Shown: piece after piece, positions 33,650 to 44,000 of the stretch | How positions within the stretch are numbered: position 1 is the stretch's first letter | How the letters are laid out: the number at the start of each line of letters is the position of its first letter | Source: CBDDFV01 sp965227335 | Lineage (GTDB): Bacteria; Planctomycetota; Phycisphaerae; Phycisphaerales; SM1A02 | Assembly (NCBI GenBank): GCA_965227335.1 | Contig: CBDDFV010000012.1 | Span: 700,792-764,791 of the forward strand | DNA: 64,000 nt | Direction: 5' to 3' | The notes under the pieces: model-generated | Told to the model about the DNA's origin: nothing | The model's input: only the letters and a program-made list of their open reading frames with translations | Databases searched by the model: none | Made by a program: the position numbers and the translations under genes

Positions 33650-34288
33650 TCAGAACGAGCCGGTGCGGGGCATGGCGGATCCGACGAGTCGGATCGGCTG
33701 GACGTTGTTCCCTTCGAGGTCGAGCGAGACGTCGTCGTCCGCTTCGATCGAGAGGTTGATGGTCGCGCGGCGGAGTTTGTTTCCGAGTTCGAATTCGAGC
33801 GTGAACGGCATGACCTGATCGCCATTCTCATCGAACTGGGGGACCACGCCTTCGAGCAGCGTCTGGCGGGTGGTCTCGACGAGCGTGTCGGGATCGACGA
33901 TGGCGATCTCGAGTCGGTTGTCGACGGGGATCCACTCGAGCACCATGATGTCGCCGGTGGTGGTGAGGAACTCGATCATCTCGCTTTCGACGATTTCATC
34001 GAGCGGGTTGACGGGCTGGGGCCCGAACTCGGAGCCGGTGCGGATAAGGGTGAGCATCCGGTGCATGGCGAGCCGGGCGATGGTGTGGGTCGACGCCTGC
34101 TCGGTCGTCTGCTGGTACGCCGTGAAGGACGCGTCGAGCGCGACCATGGTGGCGGTGAGCAGGGCCGACGAGATCGCCAGCGCGATGAGCATTTCGACGA
34201 GGTTGAAGCCGCGACGGCGGAGGCCCCGCCGACGGCGTCGGATCGGGCCGCGCGACGCGACGGCGTGGGTGCGGGGAGGCGTATGCAT
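33650..34288 (-). CDS. Prepilin-type pseudopilin (PulJ/GspJ-like)
   Basis: A 212-residue protein with a very basic leader and the prepilin motif RRGFNLVEMLIALAISSALL, cleaved after Gly with Glu at +5. The rest is a beta-rich minor-pilin body. The ATG at 34288 lies 2 bases after the stop of the large pilin-like gene, so the two are coupled. It is the last gene of the pilus operon. Probable role: minor pilin of the pilus tip or of a type II-like pseudopilus. Confidence 0.85.
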   Translation of the reverse strand: MHTPPRTHAVASRGPIRRRRRGLRRRGFNLVEMLIALAISSALLTATMVALDASFTAYQQTTEQASTHTIARLAMHRMLTLIRTGSEFGPQPVNPLDEIVESEMIEFLTTTGDIMVLEWIPVDNRLEIAIVDPDTLVETTRQTLLEGVVPQFDENGDQVMPFTLEFELGNKLRRATINLSIEADDDVSLDLEGNNVQPIRLVGSAMPRTGSF

Positions 34289-34290
34289 GA

Positions 34291-36753
34291 TCAGTTTCCT
34301 CCGCCTTCGGTGTAGGTTTCGTTCTCGGCCTCGACGGTGATGGCCCAGGGGATGCCGTCCGGCAGGAGGGCGTCGGGGTTGTAGCGGAGGGTGATCTCGC
34401 CGAAGCCGGGGAAGTCGTCGTCGTCGGGATCGACGCCCTCGCCGTCGCCGTCGGCGGGTCCGAAGTAGCCGATGGTGGTGTTGAACGCGTCGGGCAGTCC
34501 GCCGTAGTAGAGCGGTCCCGCGTTGGCGGTGGGTCGGAAGGTCATCATCATCGTGCCGTGCACGTCGGCCGTGCCCCGCACGTCCATGATGCCGGCGACG
34601 ATGATGCCCTTGAGTCGGACGGTCGGGGTGTCTTCGGGATCGACAGCGACCTCGTTGTCGAAGTTCCCGACGTCGATCGACCATTCGGGCGTGAGCACGG
34701 AGCTCTTCGCGAGCTGCTGCTTGTCGCCGTCGTCCATGGCGTCGAGGGTGTCGAGGATCCACTCGTTGAGTTCGCCCGGCTCCTCGAGCTCCGGGTCCGT
34801 TTCATCGATGTGGAAACGGGTGCTGCCGGTGAACTGGAGCTTGTTGCGCCAGTGCGTGTACTCGGCGGGGATGTCCGCCACCACCGATCCCACGAAGACG
34901 CAGTCGTCGAAGCGGATGTTGTTGGAGAGCGGCTTGGTGTCGGTGTAGTCGACGCCGCCGGACTCCGCGTAGATGTACGGGTACTTCAGTTCGTAGGAGA
35001 ACGTGCCGTCGCCGTTGTCGATCTGTTCGAGGGCGCCGGCGTAGTTCCAGTTGGGGTCGTCGCAGTCGGCGGTGGTCTCGATGAACGTCACGCCGACGAA
35101 CCGGCAGTTGCGGAACAACGCGTTGGCGCCGATCGGGATCGAGACGTCGTTGAACACCATGTTCTCGTAGATCGGGCGACGGTAATAGTCATACGCCCCG
35201 GCGGAGCCGAAGGGCACGGGCTCGTAGTCGTTATCCCCCGCGGCGGTGAAGCTGGCGGGATCAGGCAGCGGGTTGTTCGTCAGGTTGTCGGTCACCTGGT
35301 CGGCGAAGGGCGACCCCGCGGCCGCCATGCCTTCCGCCCACGACAGGCTGTCGTCGAGCATCTGGGCGTCGATCTCGCGGAGGTCCTCGTCGCTGACCTC
35401 GAAGCTCACCGGGGGGTCCTCGCTGCTCGGACGGATGGGCCCGTTGACGACGGACTGGTAGCTTTCGCCGTTCGCCGCGTCCCAGTCGGCGCGGGCCACG
35501 GCGAACGCGAGCCGGCCGTGCAGTTTGGCGTAGCGGTCGTAGATGTCGATGACGCCGTTGTTGTAGCCGAGCGACACGTCGGCCGCGGTCACCTCGCCGT
35601 CGCCGTCGCGGTCGGGCACGGCCATGTCGATCAACCGCCCGAGTTGATCATCGACGTCGAACTCGATCGGCGGGTTGCCGAGCCCCGCCGCCGCCGCCTT
35701 GTCCTGGTCGTAGACCACGTCGCGATCATTGTCGGCGTCGAAGGCGGCGAGGAAGAGGTCGAAGTCGTCGATGTACTCGTCGAGGTCCATGTCCTCGAGG
35801 AACGGATAGCTCCCGATGTCGTCGCCCTCGATGGGATGGTTCGGACGGAGCCGGTTGTCGCCGTCGACGTCGTTCACCGCGAGGAGATCGAAGAAGATGT
35901 CGAGCTGGTCGCTGAGATCGGGATCGAGGTAGTAGAAATCGCTCCGCATCACGAGCGGATCGCCGTTGGCGCTGTCCAGCTCGCCGGGCACCACGCCGTA
36001 ACGCGAGCCGAGCGGGCCCTCCACCCGCACGTTCTTGCCGATCATGATCCGGTTCGGACTGATGATCGCGAACTCGATCCGCTTGGTCAGCCGGAAGTCC
36101 ATCTGCAGCGTGCGCTCGATCTCGCCGTCCACGCCGATGCTCGTCACCCGCACGAACGGCTGGTTCTCCAGCATCTCGTAGCGGAGACGGAAATACGGCG
36201 CGTTCGGCTCGTCCGACAGACGGATCGGACGCGTTTCGAGGGCGCCGTTGCCGTCGATCGCGGGGAGCGCGGCGTCGCCGGGCTCGACGATCATCGTCAT
36301 CGCCGCGCTGTCCGCCAGATGCGCGCCGAGCAACGCCTCGGAGAGGCCGATGGAGTTGTCCTGCGGACCCGAATCGTACTCCTCCGCCGGCAGCACCTCG
36401 ACGTCGCCGTCGGCCCCGACATTGATCGTGCCGTCCCAGACATCCTGGGCGAAGAAGCCGTCGATGACGCCCTTGTCAATGACGAAGCGGCCGCCCTCGG
36501 ACTGCAGCCGGCGGGAGGCGAAGGCGAGACCCGACTCCGCCGCGCCCATCGCGCGGGACACCCGCAGCGACGAGTCCGCCGTCCGCAGGTTGCCCTGGGC
36601 GACGACCGCCATCGCGGCGGCGAGGGAGCCGAAGATCACGAGGTACATCATCGCGAGGACGGCCGAGACCCCGCGGCGGCGGATCGAAGTCCGTCGGCGC
36701 CGCAGGCCGAAGCCGCGGCGCGGCGTGATGTGGGTTGAGAATGTGCGAAGCAT
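34291..36753 (-). CDS. Large PilX-like minor pilin/assembly protein
   Basis: An 820-residue protein. The N-terminus is basic with a single membrane helix (SAVLAMMYLVIFGSLAAAMA) followed by RTADSSLRVSRAMGAAESGL, the PilX-type pattern. The large exterior domain is acidic and rich in Asp, with one EF-hand-like loop (DRDGDGEVTAADV near residue 385) and beta-solenoid-like sequence toward the end (IPIGANALFRNCRFVGVTFI). No enzyme motif is recognised. At over 800 residues it is far larger than ordinary PilX (about 200), so a tip adhesin role is possible (inference). A GAGGAGG ribosome site precedes the ATG. Confidence 0.8.
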   Translation of the reverse strand: MLRTFSTHITPRRGFGLRRRRTSIRRRGVSAVLAMMYLVIFGSLAAAMAVVAQGNLRTADSSLRVSRAMGAAESGLAFASRRLQSEGGRFVIDKGVIDGFFAQDVWDGTINVGADGDVEVLPAEEYDSGPQDNSIGLSEALLGAHLADSAAMTMIVEPGDAALPAIDGNGALETRPIRLSDEPNAPYFRLRYEMLENQPFVRVTSIGVDGEIERTLQMDFRLTKRIEFAIISPNRIMIGKNVRVEGPLGSRYGVVPGELDSANGDPLVMRSDFYYLDPDLSDQLDIFFDLLAVNDVDGDNRLRPNHPIEGDDIGSYPFLEDMDLDEYIDDFDLFLAAFDADNDRDVVYDQDKAAAAGLGNPPIEFDVDDQLGRLIDMAVPDRDGDGEVTAADVSLGYNNGVIDIYDRYAKLHGRLAFAVARADWDAANGESYQSVVNGPIRPSSEDPPVSFEVSDEDLREIDAQMLDDSLSWAEGMAAAGSPFADQVTDNLTNNPLPDPASFTAAGDNDYEPVPFGSAGAYDYYRRPIYENMVFNDVSIPIGANALFRNCRFVGVTFIETTADCDDPNWNYAGALEQIDNGDGTFSYELKYPYIYAESGGVDYTDTKPLSNNIRFDDCVFVGSVVADIPAEYTHWRNKLQFTGSTRFHIDETDPELEEPGELNEWILDTLDAMDDGDKQQLAKSSVLTPEWSIDVGNFDNEVAVDPEDTPTVRLKGIIVAGIMDVRGTADVHGTMMMTFRPTANAGPLYYGGLPDAFNTTIGYFGPADGDGEGVDPDDDDFPGFGEITLRYNPDALLPDGIPWAITVEAENETYTEGGGN

Positions 36754-36861
36754 GTCCCGTCCTCCTCGCGCCTCCGAAAGCAGCAGGCCGCGCCGTGAGT
36801 GTGAAGCGCGGCGTCAGGGCCGGGGCGGACCCATCAGGTCCGTCGCGGCGGCGGATCGGTT

Positions 36862-37434
36862 TCAGTCGCGGTCCGGGGCGATCCACGACACCCGGGTGAT
36901 TTCCAGCGGCACCAGGTCCATCGGCGACTGGTACTCGACGATCACCTCGACGAGGATCATGTCGGTTGAGCCGTCAGGCTGGATGCTGGTGATGTTGAAG
37001 GGGTCGACGTTGAAGACCTGGACGGTCTGCGACCAGCCGTTCATGTTGGCGATGATCTCGCGTCGGGCGTTGATGGGCCCGTTGGCGAGTTCGGCCGAGA
37101 AGATCGTGCCCGCGCCGCCCCCGTCGAGGTCGTCGAGGTCGTCGTAGTCCTCCACGGAGAGCTCGTTGCCTTCGGGTCCCCAGATCGCATCGCCGGTGAC
37201 CGGGTCGTCGGCGGGCATGAGGAGCGTCATCTCGCGGATCTCCGCCCCGAGCTGGGCGGCGATCGACGCGTGCGTCGACCAGTTGTTCTTCTGGTGGAAG
37301 GCGAGCTGGGCCGACACCATGGCGAGCACGCCGGTGCCCACGATGATGATGGTCAGTCCGGTTTCGAGCAGCGTGAAGCCGCGCCGGCGGACGCGGAATG
37401 CGCGCCGTCGGTTCTGGGTGCGAAACGTCGTCAT
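36862..37434 (-). CDS. Prepilin-type pseudopilin (GspI/PilV-like)
   Basis: A 190-residue protein with the prepilin motif RRRGFTLLETGLTIIIVGTG, cleaved after Gly with Glu at +5. The body contains LGAEIREMTLLMPADDP and ends with VSWIAPDRD. It follows pilC by 43 bases, and GGGAGGATC precedes the ATG. A gap of 108 bases separates it from the large PilX-like gene. Probably a minor pilin. Confidence 0.83.
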   Translation of the reverse strand: MTTFRTQNRRRAFRVRRRGFTLLETGLTIIIVGTGVLAMVSAQLAFHQKNNWSTHASIAAQLGAEIREMTLLMPADDPVTGDAIWGPEGNELSVEDYDDLDDLDGGGAGTIFSAELANGPINARREIIANMNGWSQTVQVFNVDPFNITSIQPDGSTDMILVEVIVEYQSPMDLVPLEITRVSWIAPDRD

Positions 37435-37477
37435 GTCGGGGATCCTCCCGCGGCCTCCCGTGAATCTCCGGTCCGGT

Positions 37478-38701
37478 TCATCCCGAGACGATCGAGCTCA
37501 TCTTGAAGATGGGCAGGATGATCGCCATGGCGATGAAGCCGACGATGGAGCCCATCAGAACGATCATGAGCGGTTCGATCATGCTGGTCACGGTCTTGAT
37601 GGCGTCGCGCAACGCCTTCATGTAGTAGGTCGAGATTTCTTCGAGCACCTCGCCGAGTCGACCTGACTCCTCGCCCGCCCCGATCATCTGGATGACCGCC
37701 TTGGGCAGGAGCTTCGACTTGACGAGCTGGGACTGGATCTTCTTGCCCTGCTTCACGGCGCCGTAGACGTCGCGCCAGAGCTTCTTGTACATGACGTTCC
37801 CGGAGATGTCCCCGGTGATCGCCAGCGTATCGAGCATCGGGACGCCCGCGTTCAGCAGTTCGCCCATCGTGTGGAGCGAGCGGCCGATGTAGAGCGCCCG
37901 GAACATCCGCTTGAAGATCGGCGCGACCAGCTTGAAGCGGTCCCACCAGAAGCTGCCGATCTCCGTCTTGATGAAGAAGACGAAGGCGACCACGATCCCG
38001 ATGATGCCGATCAGCACCGCCCACCACCACTGCACCATCCACGCCGACAACGCCATCAGGAACTTGGTCGGCCACGGGAGGGCGGCTTCCTTGCCCTCGA
38101 ACACCATCGCGAACCGCGGCAGCACGAAGGTCAGCAGGAAGATCGTCACCCCGATCGCCATCGTCGCGATGACGCCCGGATAGATGCTGGCCCCGATGAC
38201 CATCTTGCGGGTCTCGATCTCCTGGGCCATGTACGCCGCGATCCGGTCCAGCATCTTCGCGAACGAACCCGACATCTCCGACGCCCGCGTCATGTTGATG
38301 TAGAGGGGCGAGAAGTGCTTCGGGTACTTCGCGATCGCCTCGGAGAACTGCTTGCCCGACTCGACGTCGGACTTGATCGCTCCGAGCATCTTCCGGAACT
38401 TCGGGTTGCTCACCTGCTCCGCGATGCCGTCCAGCGCCGAACGCAGGTTGATGCCCGCCCGGATCATGACCGCGAGCTGCGTGGTGAAGTCGAGGATGTC
38501 CTTCTGCGAAGGGCCCGACGAGTAGTTCAGGAACTCGAGCTTCTTGCCCATGCTCCCCGACGCCCCGATGGGGGCCAGCTGCAGCACATGCTGCCCCTGC
38601 CCGCGCAGGATCGACGCCGCGGCGGCCGCGTTGTCCGCGGTCAGCACGCCGGCCTGCGTCTGGCCTGAAGCCGTCTTGGCCTGGTATCGATACTGGGGCA
38701 T
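37478..38701 (-). CDS. pilC: Type IV pilus / type II secretion inner-membrane platform protein
   Basis: A 407-residue GspF/PilC-family protein starting YRYQAKTASGQTQAGVL. It has two T2SSF domains (about 70-195 and 270-395), each with the pattern of a helical bundle followed by a membrane segment, for example TLAITGDISGN and GAGEESGRLGEVLEEIS. It anchors the assembly ATPase in the inner membrane. GGAGGAG precedes the ATG, which lies 24 bases after the pilT stop. Confidence 0.92.
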   Translation of the reverse strand: MPQYRYQAKTASGQTQAGVLTADNAAAAASILRGQGQHVLQLAPIGASGSMGKKLEFLNYSSGPSQKDILDFTTQLAVMIRAGINLRSALDGIAEQVSNPKFRKMLGAIKSDVESGKQFSEAIAKYPKHFSPLYINMTRASEMSGSFAKMLDRIAAYMAQEIETRKMVIGASIYPGVIATMAIGVTIFLLTFVLPRFAMVFEGKEAALPWPTKFLMALSAWMVQWWWAVLIGIIGIVVAFVFFIKTEIGSFWWDRFKLVAPIFKRMFRALYIGRSLHTMGELLNAGVPMLDTLAITGDISGNVMYKKLWRDVYGAVKQGKKIQSQLVKSKLLPKAVIQMIGAGEESGRLGEVLEEISTYYMKALRDAIKTVTSMIEPLMIVLMGSIVGFIAMAIILPIFKMSSIVSG

Positions 38702-38725
38702 GGTCGGGAGCTCCTCCGTGATTCC

Positions 38726-39781
38726 TTACGCGGCGAGCGCCCGCTCGAGCTTGTCCGGGTACGCCGCCTGGGCGATGGCGTCCTCCCGGCTGATCAGTCC
38801 GTTGAAGTACAGCTCCGCGATCGCGTTGTCGAGACTCAGCATCCCGATCCCGCGGCTCGTGTCGATCACGTTCGCGATCTCGAACGTCCGCGCCTCGCGG
38901 ATGATGTTCCGGATCGCCGGCGTGCACAGCATCACCTCGACCGCCGGCACCATGCCCGGGCGATCAATGCGTGAGAACAGCGTCTGCGACACCACCGCCT
39001 GCAGCGTGTTCGCCAGCATCGAACGAATCTGGTTCTGCTGGCCCGCCGGATACATGTCCACGATCCGTTCGACCGTCTGCGACGAGTTCACGGTGTGCAG
39101 CGTCGACAACACCAGGTGGCCCGTCTCCGCGGCGGAGATCGCGAGGGCCGTGGTCTCCAGGTCGCGCATTTCGCCGACGAGGATGATGTCCGGGTCCTGA
39201 CGCAACGCGTGCTTCAGACCCGACGCGAAACTCGGCATGTCCAGACCCAGCTCCCGCTGCTCGATCAGACACTTGCTCGACTCGAACGCATACTCGACCG
39301 GATCCTCCAGCGTGATCACGTGCTTGCGGTACCGCTCGTTCATCGCCTGAATCATCGCGGCGAGCGTCGTCGACTTGCCGGACCCCGTGTCCCCCGTCAC
39401 CAGCACCAGGCCGCGAGGGAGATACGTGAGCCGACTGATCACCTCCGGCAGACTCAGATCCTCGAGCGGCGGCACCTTCGTCTTGATCGCCCGCAGGGCC
39501 ATGCCCGTCGAGTTCCGCTGCCGGTGCGCGTTGATTCGGTACCGGCCCAGACCATCGATCGCGTACGAGAAGTCGAGGTCCTTCTGCGTCTCGAACGTCC
39601 GCATCTGCTCCGGAGACGTGATCTCCTCCAGCATCGCGTCCACCGCGTCCGGCGTCAGCGGCGGTGCGTCCATCGGCGTCATGACCGTGTGCACACGCAC
39701 CATCGGCGGGTGACCCGCGATCAGGTGGATGTCCGACGCGTCATTCTCGTGGGCGACTTGGAGGATCTCAGCCAGATTCAT
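38726..39781 (-). CDS. pilT: Twitching motility retraction ATPase
   Basis: A 351-residue PilT-family ATPase, the usual family length. Walker A is VLVTGDTGSGKSTTLAAMI (about 124-142), the Asp box is HVITLEDPVEYAF, Walker B is DIILVGEMRD, and the His box is TGHLVLSTLHT. The AIRNIIRE stretch is the C-terminal PilT motif. It drives pilus retraction in twitching motility. It opens the operon pilT, pilC, minor pilins, with GAGGAG before the ATG. No pilB extension ATPase lies in the window. Confidence 0.95.
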   Translation of the reverse strand: MNLAEILQVAHENDASDIHLIAGHPPMVRVHTVMTPMDAPPLTPDAVDAMLEEITSPEQMRTFETQKDLDFSYAIDGLGRYRINAHRQRNSTGMALRAIKTKVPPLEDLSLPEVISRLTYLPRGLVLVTGDTGSGKSTTLAAMIQAMNERYRKHVITLEDPVEYAFESSKCLIEQRELGLDMPSFASGLKHALRQDPDIILVGEMRDLETTALAISAAETGHLVLSTLHTVNSSQTVERIVDMYPAGQQNQIRSMLANTLQAVVSQTLFSRIDRPGMVPAVEVMLCTPAIRNIIREARTFEIANVIDTSRGIGMLSLDNAIAELYFNGLISREDAIAQAAYPDKLERALAA

Positions 39782-39970
39782 CAGTACAACGCTCCTCTGT
39801 CCCGATGCGCTCCGTGCGCACGCAGACGTCCATCCCTATCGACGATTGCCCGGACCCGGATCACGCGGGAACCCGTGCGCATTCGTCGAATCACTCGGGT
39901 TGTGACGTCTGGGCGCCGCACGCGCCCCGCCCCCTGACCGTTATCAGCCCCCGCCCCGGACCCCGCTCGT

Positions 39971-40483
39971 TCAGCCGCCGTCGCCGCCGATCACGCCCTC
40001 GCCCCCGAACGACGCCTTCGGTCGACGCAGACCCGTGTCGAGCAGCACCTCCGCGATTTCGCCCGGCCGCACGTACCGCAGACGGCCGCGCACCGACACC
40101 TTCGACCCCGACGGCGGCGGGCCCGCGGCGGGGATCGTCGCCGTCGCCGTCGCCCCCGGCTGCAGCGTCTGCTGCGCCGACCATCGACCCGTGTACCAGC
40201 GACGTCCGTCCACCCGAACCCGGTACTCGTACGTCAGCAGCCGCAACGGCTCGTCGCTCGGATTCGACACCGTCAGTCCGATCGCCAGCTGCGTCGCGCC
40301 CGCCGTCTCGTCCGCCACGCGAACGTCCGAAAGCTCCACCGTCGGACCCGCCGTCGAACACCCCGCCGCGCCGATCAGCAACACCGCCGACGCGACGCCC
40401 GTCACGCCCGCCCGTCGCCTCGATCGGGTCGGCGCGGTTCGTCGATAAGAAGCGTTCCTGTCGTGCGGCTCGGGCTGCGTCAT
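39971..40483 (-). CDS. Lipoprotein with LEA/WHy-like beta domain
   Basis: A 170-residue protein. A long basic N-terminus leads to a lipobox LIGAAGC (Cys near residue 42). The rest is a single beta-sandwich reading VELSDVRVADETAG then LTVSNPSDEPLRLLTYEYRV, similar to the DUF1425/LEA-type fold. Probably an outer-membrane or periplasmic lipoprotein of unknown role. A TAAAGT box lies 6 bases before the ATG and there is no Shine-Dalgarno. It lies 35 bases from the next gene's start, both on the minus strand. Confidence 0.75.
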   Translation of the reverse strand: MTQPEPHDRNASYRRTAPTRSRRRAGVTGVASAVLLIGAAGCSTAGPTVELSDVRVADETAGATQLAIGLTVSNPSDEPLRLLTYEYRVRVDGRRWYTGRWSAQQTLQPGATATATIPAAGPPPSGSKVSVRGRLRYVRPGEIAEVLLDTGLRRPKASFGGEGVIGGDGG

Positions 40484-40489
40484 GCCGAC

Positions 40490-40495
40490 ACTTTA
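40490..40495 (-). promoter_or_regulatory. -10 box of a probable leaderless promoter for the lipoprotein gene
   Basis: TAAAGT on the minus strand lies 6 bases (GTCGGC) before the ATG at 40483. No Shine-Dalgarno is present. Confidence 0.45.
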
Positions 40496-40518
40496 CCCGG
40501 ACGTCGTGCGTCCCGCGA

Positions 40519-40959
40519 TCAGTCCAGGCGGTGCCAGCCCGGGAGCGTATCGCCCGCTTCGGCCAGGTGGCGGAGGGGCTCGATCTCGATCGCATCGGAG
40601 TACACCCGCCACTGGATCGACATGCCGGTGAGAATCGCCACGCTCATCCACGCCGCGATCTCCCCCGCCCGCAGCCGCCGCAGGCGGTACAGCAGTCCGA
40701 CGCAGATCGCGACGGTCAGGATCTTGTACGCCGAGAGCATCCACGCCGATCCGGTGGAGGTGATCAGGAGCGCGGCGATCGGGTTCGCCTCGACCATGCC
40801 GGCGCTCTTGAGATGGGTGACGGTGATAGCCAGATCCGCCGCGCTCAGCACGATCACGGCCCCCAGCAGCAGCAGGACGCGGCGGATGCGGCCGGTATCC
40901 GCGGTCGCGGCGATCGGATCGCGGGGGACGGCGAGCGGTCGATGCGTCGATATCGGCAT
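40519..40959 (-). CDS. Small DUF5658-like membrane protein
   Basis: A 146-residue protein with three predicted membrane helices. The signature is SAADLAITVTHLKSAGMVEANPIAAL without long interruption, where an Asp in the first helix and the E-x-N-P motif are typical of the DUF5658 family. The function is unknown. GGAGGAGGAG lies upstream of the ATG, in contrast to its leaderless neighbour. Confidence 0.8.
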   Translation of the reverse strand: MPISTHRPLAVPRDPIAATADTGRIRRVLLLLGAVIVLSAADLAITVTHLKSAGMVEANPIAALLITSTGSAWMLSAYKILTVAICVGLLYRLRRLRAGEIAAWMSVAILTGMSIQWRVYSDAIEIEPLRHLAEAGDTLPGWHRLD

Positions 40960-41057
40960 ACGGAAGGGTCTCCTCCTCCGCCCCCGGATCGGCCCCCGCG
41001 GCGACGGCTTCTTTTTGCGATCGACCCCTCCGCCGCATCACTTCACCCGGCCGGGCG

Positions 41058-41063
41058 TACCAT
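41058..41063 (+). promoter_or_regulatory. -10-like box before the PQQ-propeller protein gene
   Basis: TACCAT lies 5 bases before the GTG at 41069 and 8 before the ATG at 41072, with no Shine-Dalgarno. It is identical to the boxes before the genes at 18459 and 32805. Confidence 0.4.
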
Positions 41064-41068
41064 GAAGC

Positions 41069-44000
41069 GTGATGACCTATCTGCGCGGCCTCGTCTTCGT
41101 TCTCGGTCCCGGACGTCCCGTCCCGCGGCCGATTCGATCCGCCCTCGTTTTCGCGAGTCTCGGGCTCGCGCTCCTCCTCGCCGCCCCCGCCCGGGCCCAG
41201 GAGGAGAACCCCGTCTACGTGGACGACTCTCCCCGCGCCTGGCAGATCCTGCAGCGGGCCGACGATCACCTCGCCGATAACGTCGGCGAGGCGGTTCGGC
41301 TCTATCAGGAGCTGCTCGACGATTACGGCGATCGCGTGCTCCCGGTCGGGCTCACCCGCACCGACCAATTCGCGTCGACGCGGACGCTCGTCCTGCGGCG
41401 ACTGGCCGGGCAGGAAGAGGCGCTGCGTCGCCACCGACTCCGTGAAGCCGCCCGCGCCGAGGAACTGTGGACGAGCGGCGCGTACGAACGACTCGCCCTC
41501 ACCCGCCCGCTGACGTCACGCGGGCTCGACGCGATGCTGCAGCTGGCGCAGACGGGGCTCGAGCGCGGCTGGTTCCGGGGCGCCCTCGGCTGGCTCGACG
41601 AAGCCGCCTCGCATCCCGACGCCGACGACGGCCGACGCGTCTTCATCGACGGCATGGCCGCGACCGCCGCCCATCACCTCGGCGAGACCGCCCGCCGGGA
41701 CGAGGCCCTGGCCCGGCTGCGGGCCGCCGGGCGCGACGGCGCGCCGTTCGTCGCGCTGATCGACGCCCTCATCGATCGCGCCGATCCGCCCCGACGCACC
41801 ACGGGGATCACGATCAACGACACGCCGCCGACCGGCGACTTCGACGCGCTCGTGGGCGAGCCGATCTGGGAGATTGAACTCCCCGACGGGCTGCTCCGTC
41901 GCCGACTGGAGCTTTCCGGCGATCCGTCGCTGCTCGGCGGCGCGGCCACGGATCCGCTCGGCGGCGATCAGCTCACCGCCGCCCCCGCCGTGGCCGGCGA
42001 TACGGTCTTCGTCAGCGAGGGCTACACGGTGCGGGCGCTCGATCTGTACACCGGCGAGGAACGCTGGCGGTACGCGGCGGGCAGCGAGTCCGACGCGGCG
42101 ATCGAGAGCGTCGTCACCGACCTCAACGTCGTCGCCGTGGCGGGCGAGACCGTCGTGACCATCACCGGACACGCCCTCGGCGCGAAACGCACCCGCAACG
42201 GCGCCGTGGTGTGCCTCGATCGACGCGACGGCGCCGTCCGGTGGTCGACAAGCGTGCGCGGCCTCGGGCTCGACGACGAAACGGAAGACCTCTTCCCCTA
42301 CGGCGCGCCGATCGTCGCCGAAGGCGCGGTCTACGTCCTCGCCCGCAAGGTCACGCCCCAGATGCTCACCAGCTGTTACGTCGTCTGCCTCGACGAACAG
42401 ACCGGCGAGACCCGCTGGGCCCGACACATCGCCTCGTGCGGCGGCGTGCGCACGCAGATTTCGCGACCCTTCTCCACCCCCGTCTACGATCACGGCGCGC
42501 TGTACGTCGCCACCGCAGTCGGCGCCGTCGCCCGCATCGACGTCCATCACGGCCTCACCCGCTGGCTCCAGCGCTATCGACCGCCGGTCCAGCCCAACAT
42601 CGGCGTCGCCCGCCCGTGGGAGATCGGCGCGCCGGCCGTCACGGAGCGCGGCCTCGTGGCGATCCGGCCCGATCGGTCGCGAGTGGCCCTGCTCGATCTG
42701 GACACGGGCGACGAACTCGAAACCCACGGCGCCGCGCCCGGCGAAGCCTGGGCCGCCCCGAAATACCTGCTGTCGGACGGTCGAATGATCGTCGCGGTCG
42801 GGCGCGAAGTGCGGGCGTTCTCGATCGACGACCTGTCCACCGCCCGCTGGCGACTGCCCGAATCGAATGCAGACGCGGCTCGCTACGTGCGGGCGGCGGG
42901 TCGCGTCGTGCGGGGACGCGTGCAGCTCACCCGCGACGCGGCGCTCGTGCCGGTCGTCGAGCGGCTGCTCATGGTCGATCTCGAAACGGGCGCGATCCTG
43001 AACGAAATGCGGGCCCCCGCCGCCGTCAATCCGCTGCTCGTCGACGGCGAAATGCTGATCGCGAGCGAGATCGCGCTGCGGGCGTACATGCCGGTGTGGA
43101 AGACGGTCGAGGTGCTGCGCGACCGCATCGAGGCCGAACCCGACAACCCCGACCCCGCGCTGTCGCTGATGCGGATCGCGGACCACGCCCGCGATCTCGA
43201 CCTCGCCCTCGAAGCGGCCGATCTCGCCTACGCCGCGATCCGACGCATGCCGCCCGGCCCCGACGCCGACCTCCTCCAGACCGTCCTCTTCGATCGACTG
43301 CTCGAACTGCACGCGTCCGGCGCGGCGGATGGTCGCGCCGCCGGCGAGGAGCTCCACGCCCGGCTCGACGCCGTCGCCAACGGCCCCGCCCAACGCGTGG
43401 AACAACTCCTCGCCTACGCCGACTGGGCCGTGGATCACGATCTCGGCGTCGCCGTCGAAGCCCACCAGACCATCCTCGCCGACCCCCTCCTCAGCCGCAC
43501 CCCGCTCGAGATCGAGGATGTGCAGCGGTCGGGGGGCGATCGCGCGGCGGCGCGTCTGTCGGCGCTGATTCGTGAGCGCGGCGTCGACGTCTACGCGCCG
43601 CAGGCCGCGTTCGCCCGTCGGCGTCTCGACGCGTTGCTGGCCTCGCCGGACGCGGACGCCGAGGCGTTTCTCCGTCTCGCCCTTGCGTTTCCGTTCGCCG
43701 ACGCCGCCCTCGACGCCGCCCTCGAAAGCGCACGCCGCGCCCTCGCGGACCGCGACGAGATCGGCGCGCTCGCGGCGGTGGCGGGCGTGAATCGCCGGGC
43801 GGACGTGGCGTCGGTGCACCGTCGCCTGATCGGTCCGGCCGTGGTTCTGTGTCTCGAGATGGGACGTGAATCGCGGGCCCGTGCGTTGTTGCGCGACAGT
43901 CTGCGTCGCTTCGGCGACCTCGAGCTTTCCGAGGGCTTCGCCGGCGCGCCGAATGTGGGGTCGACCGCACGGTGGCTGGCGTCGTTGCAGCAGGCGTCGC

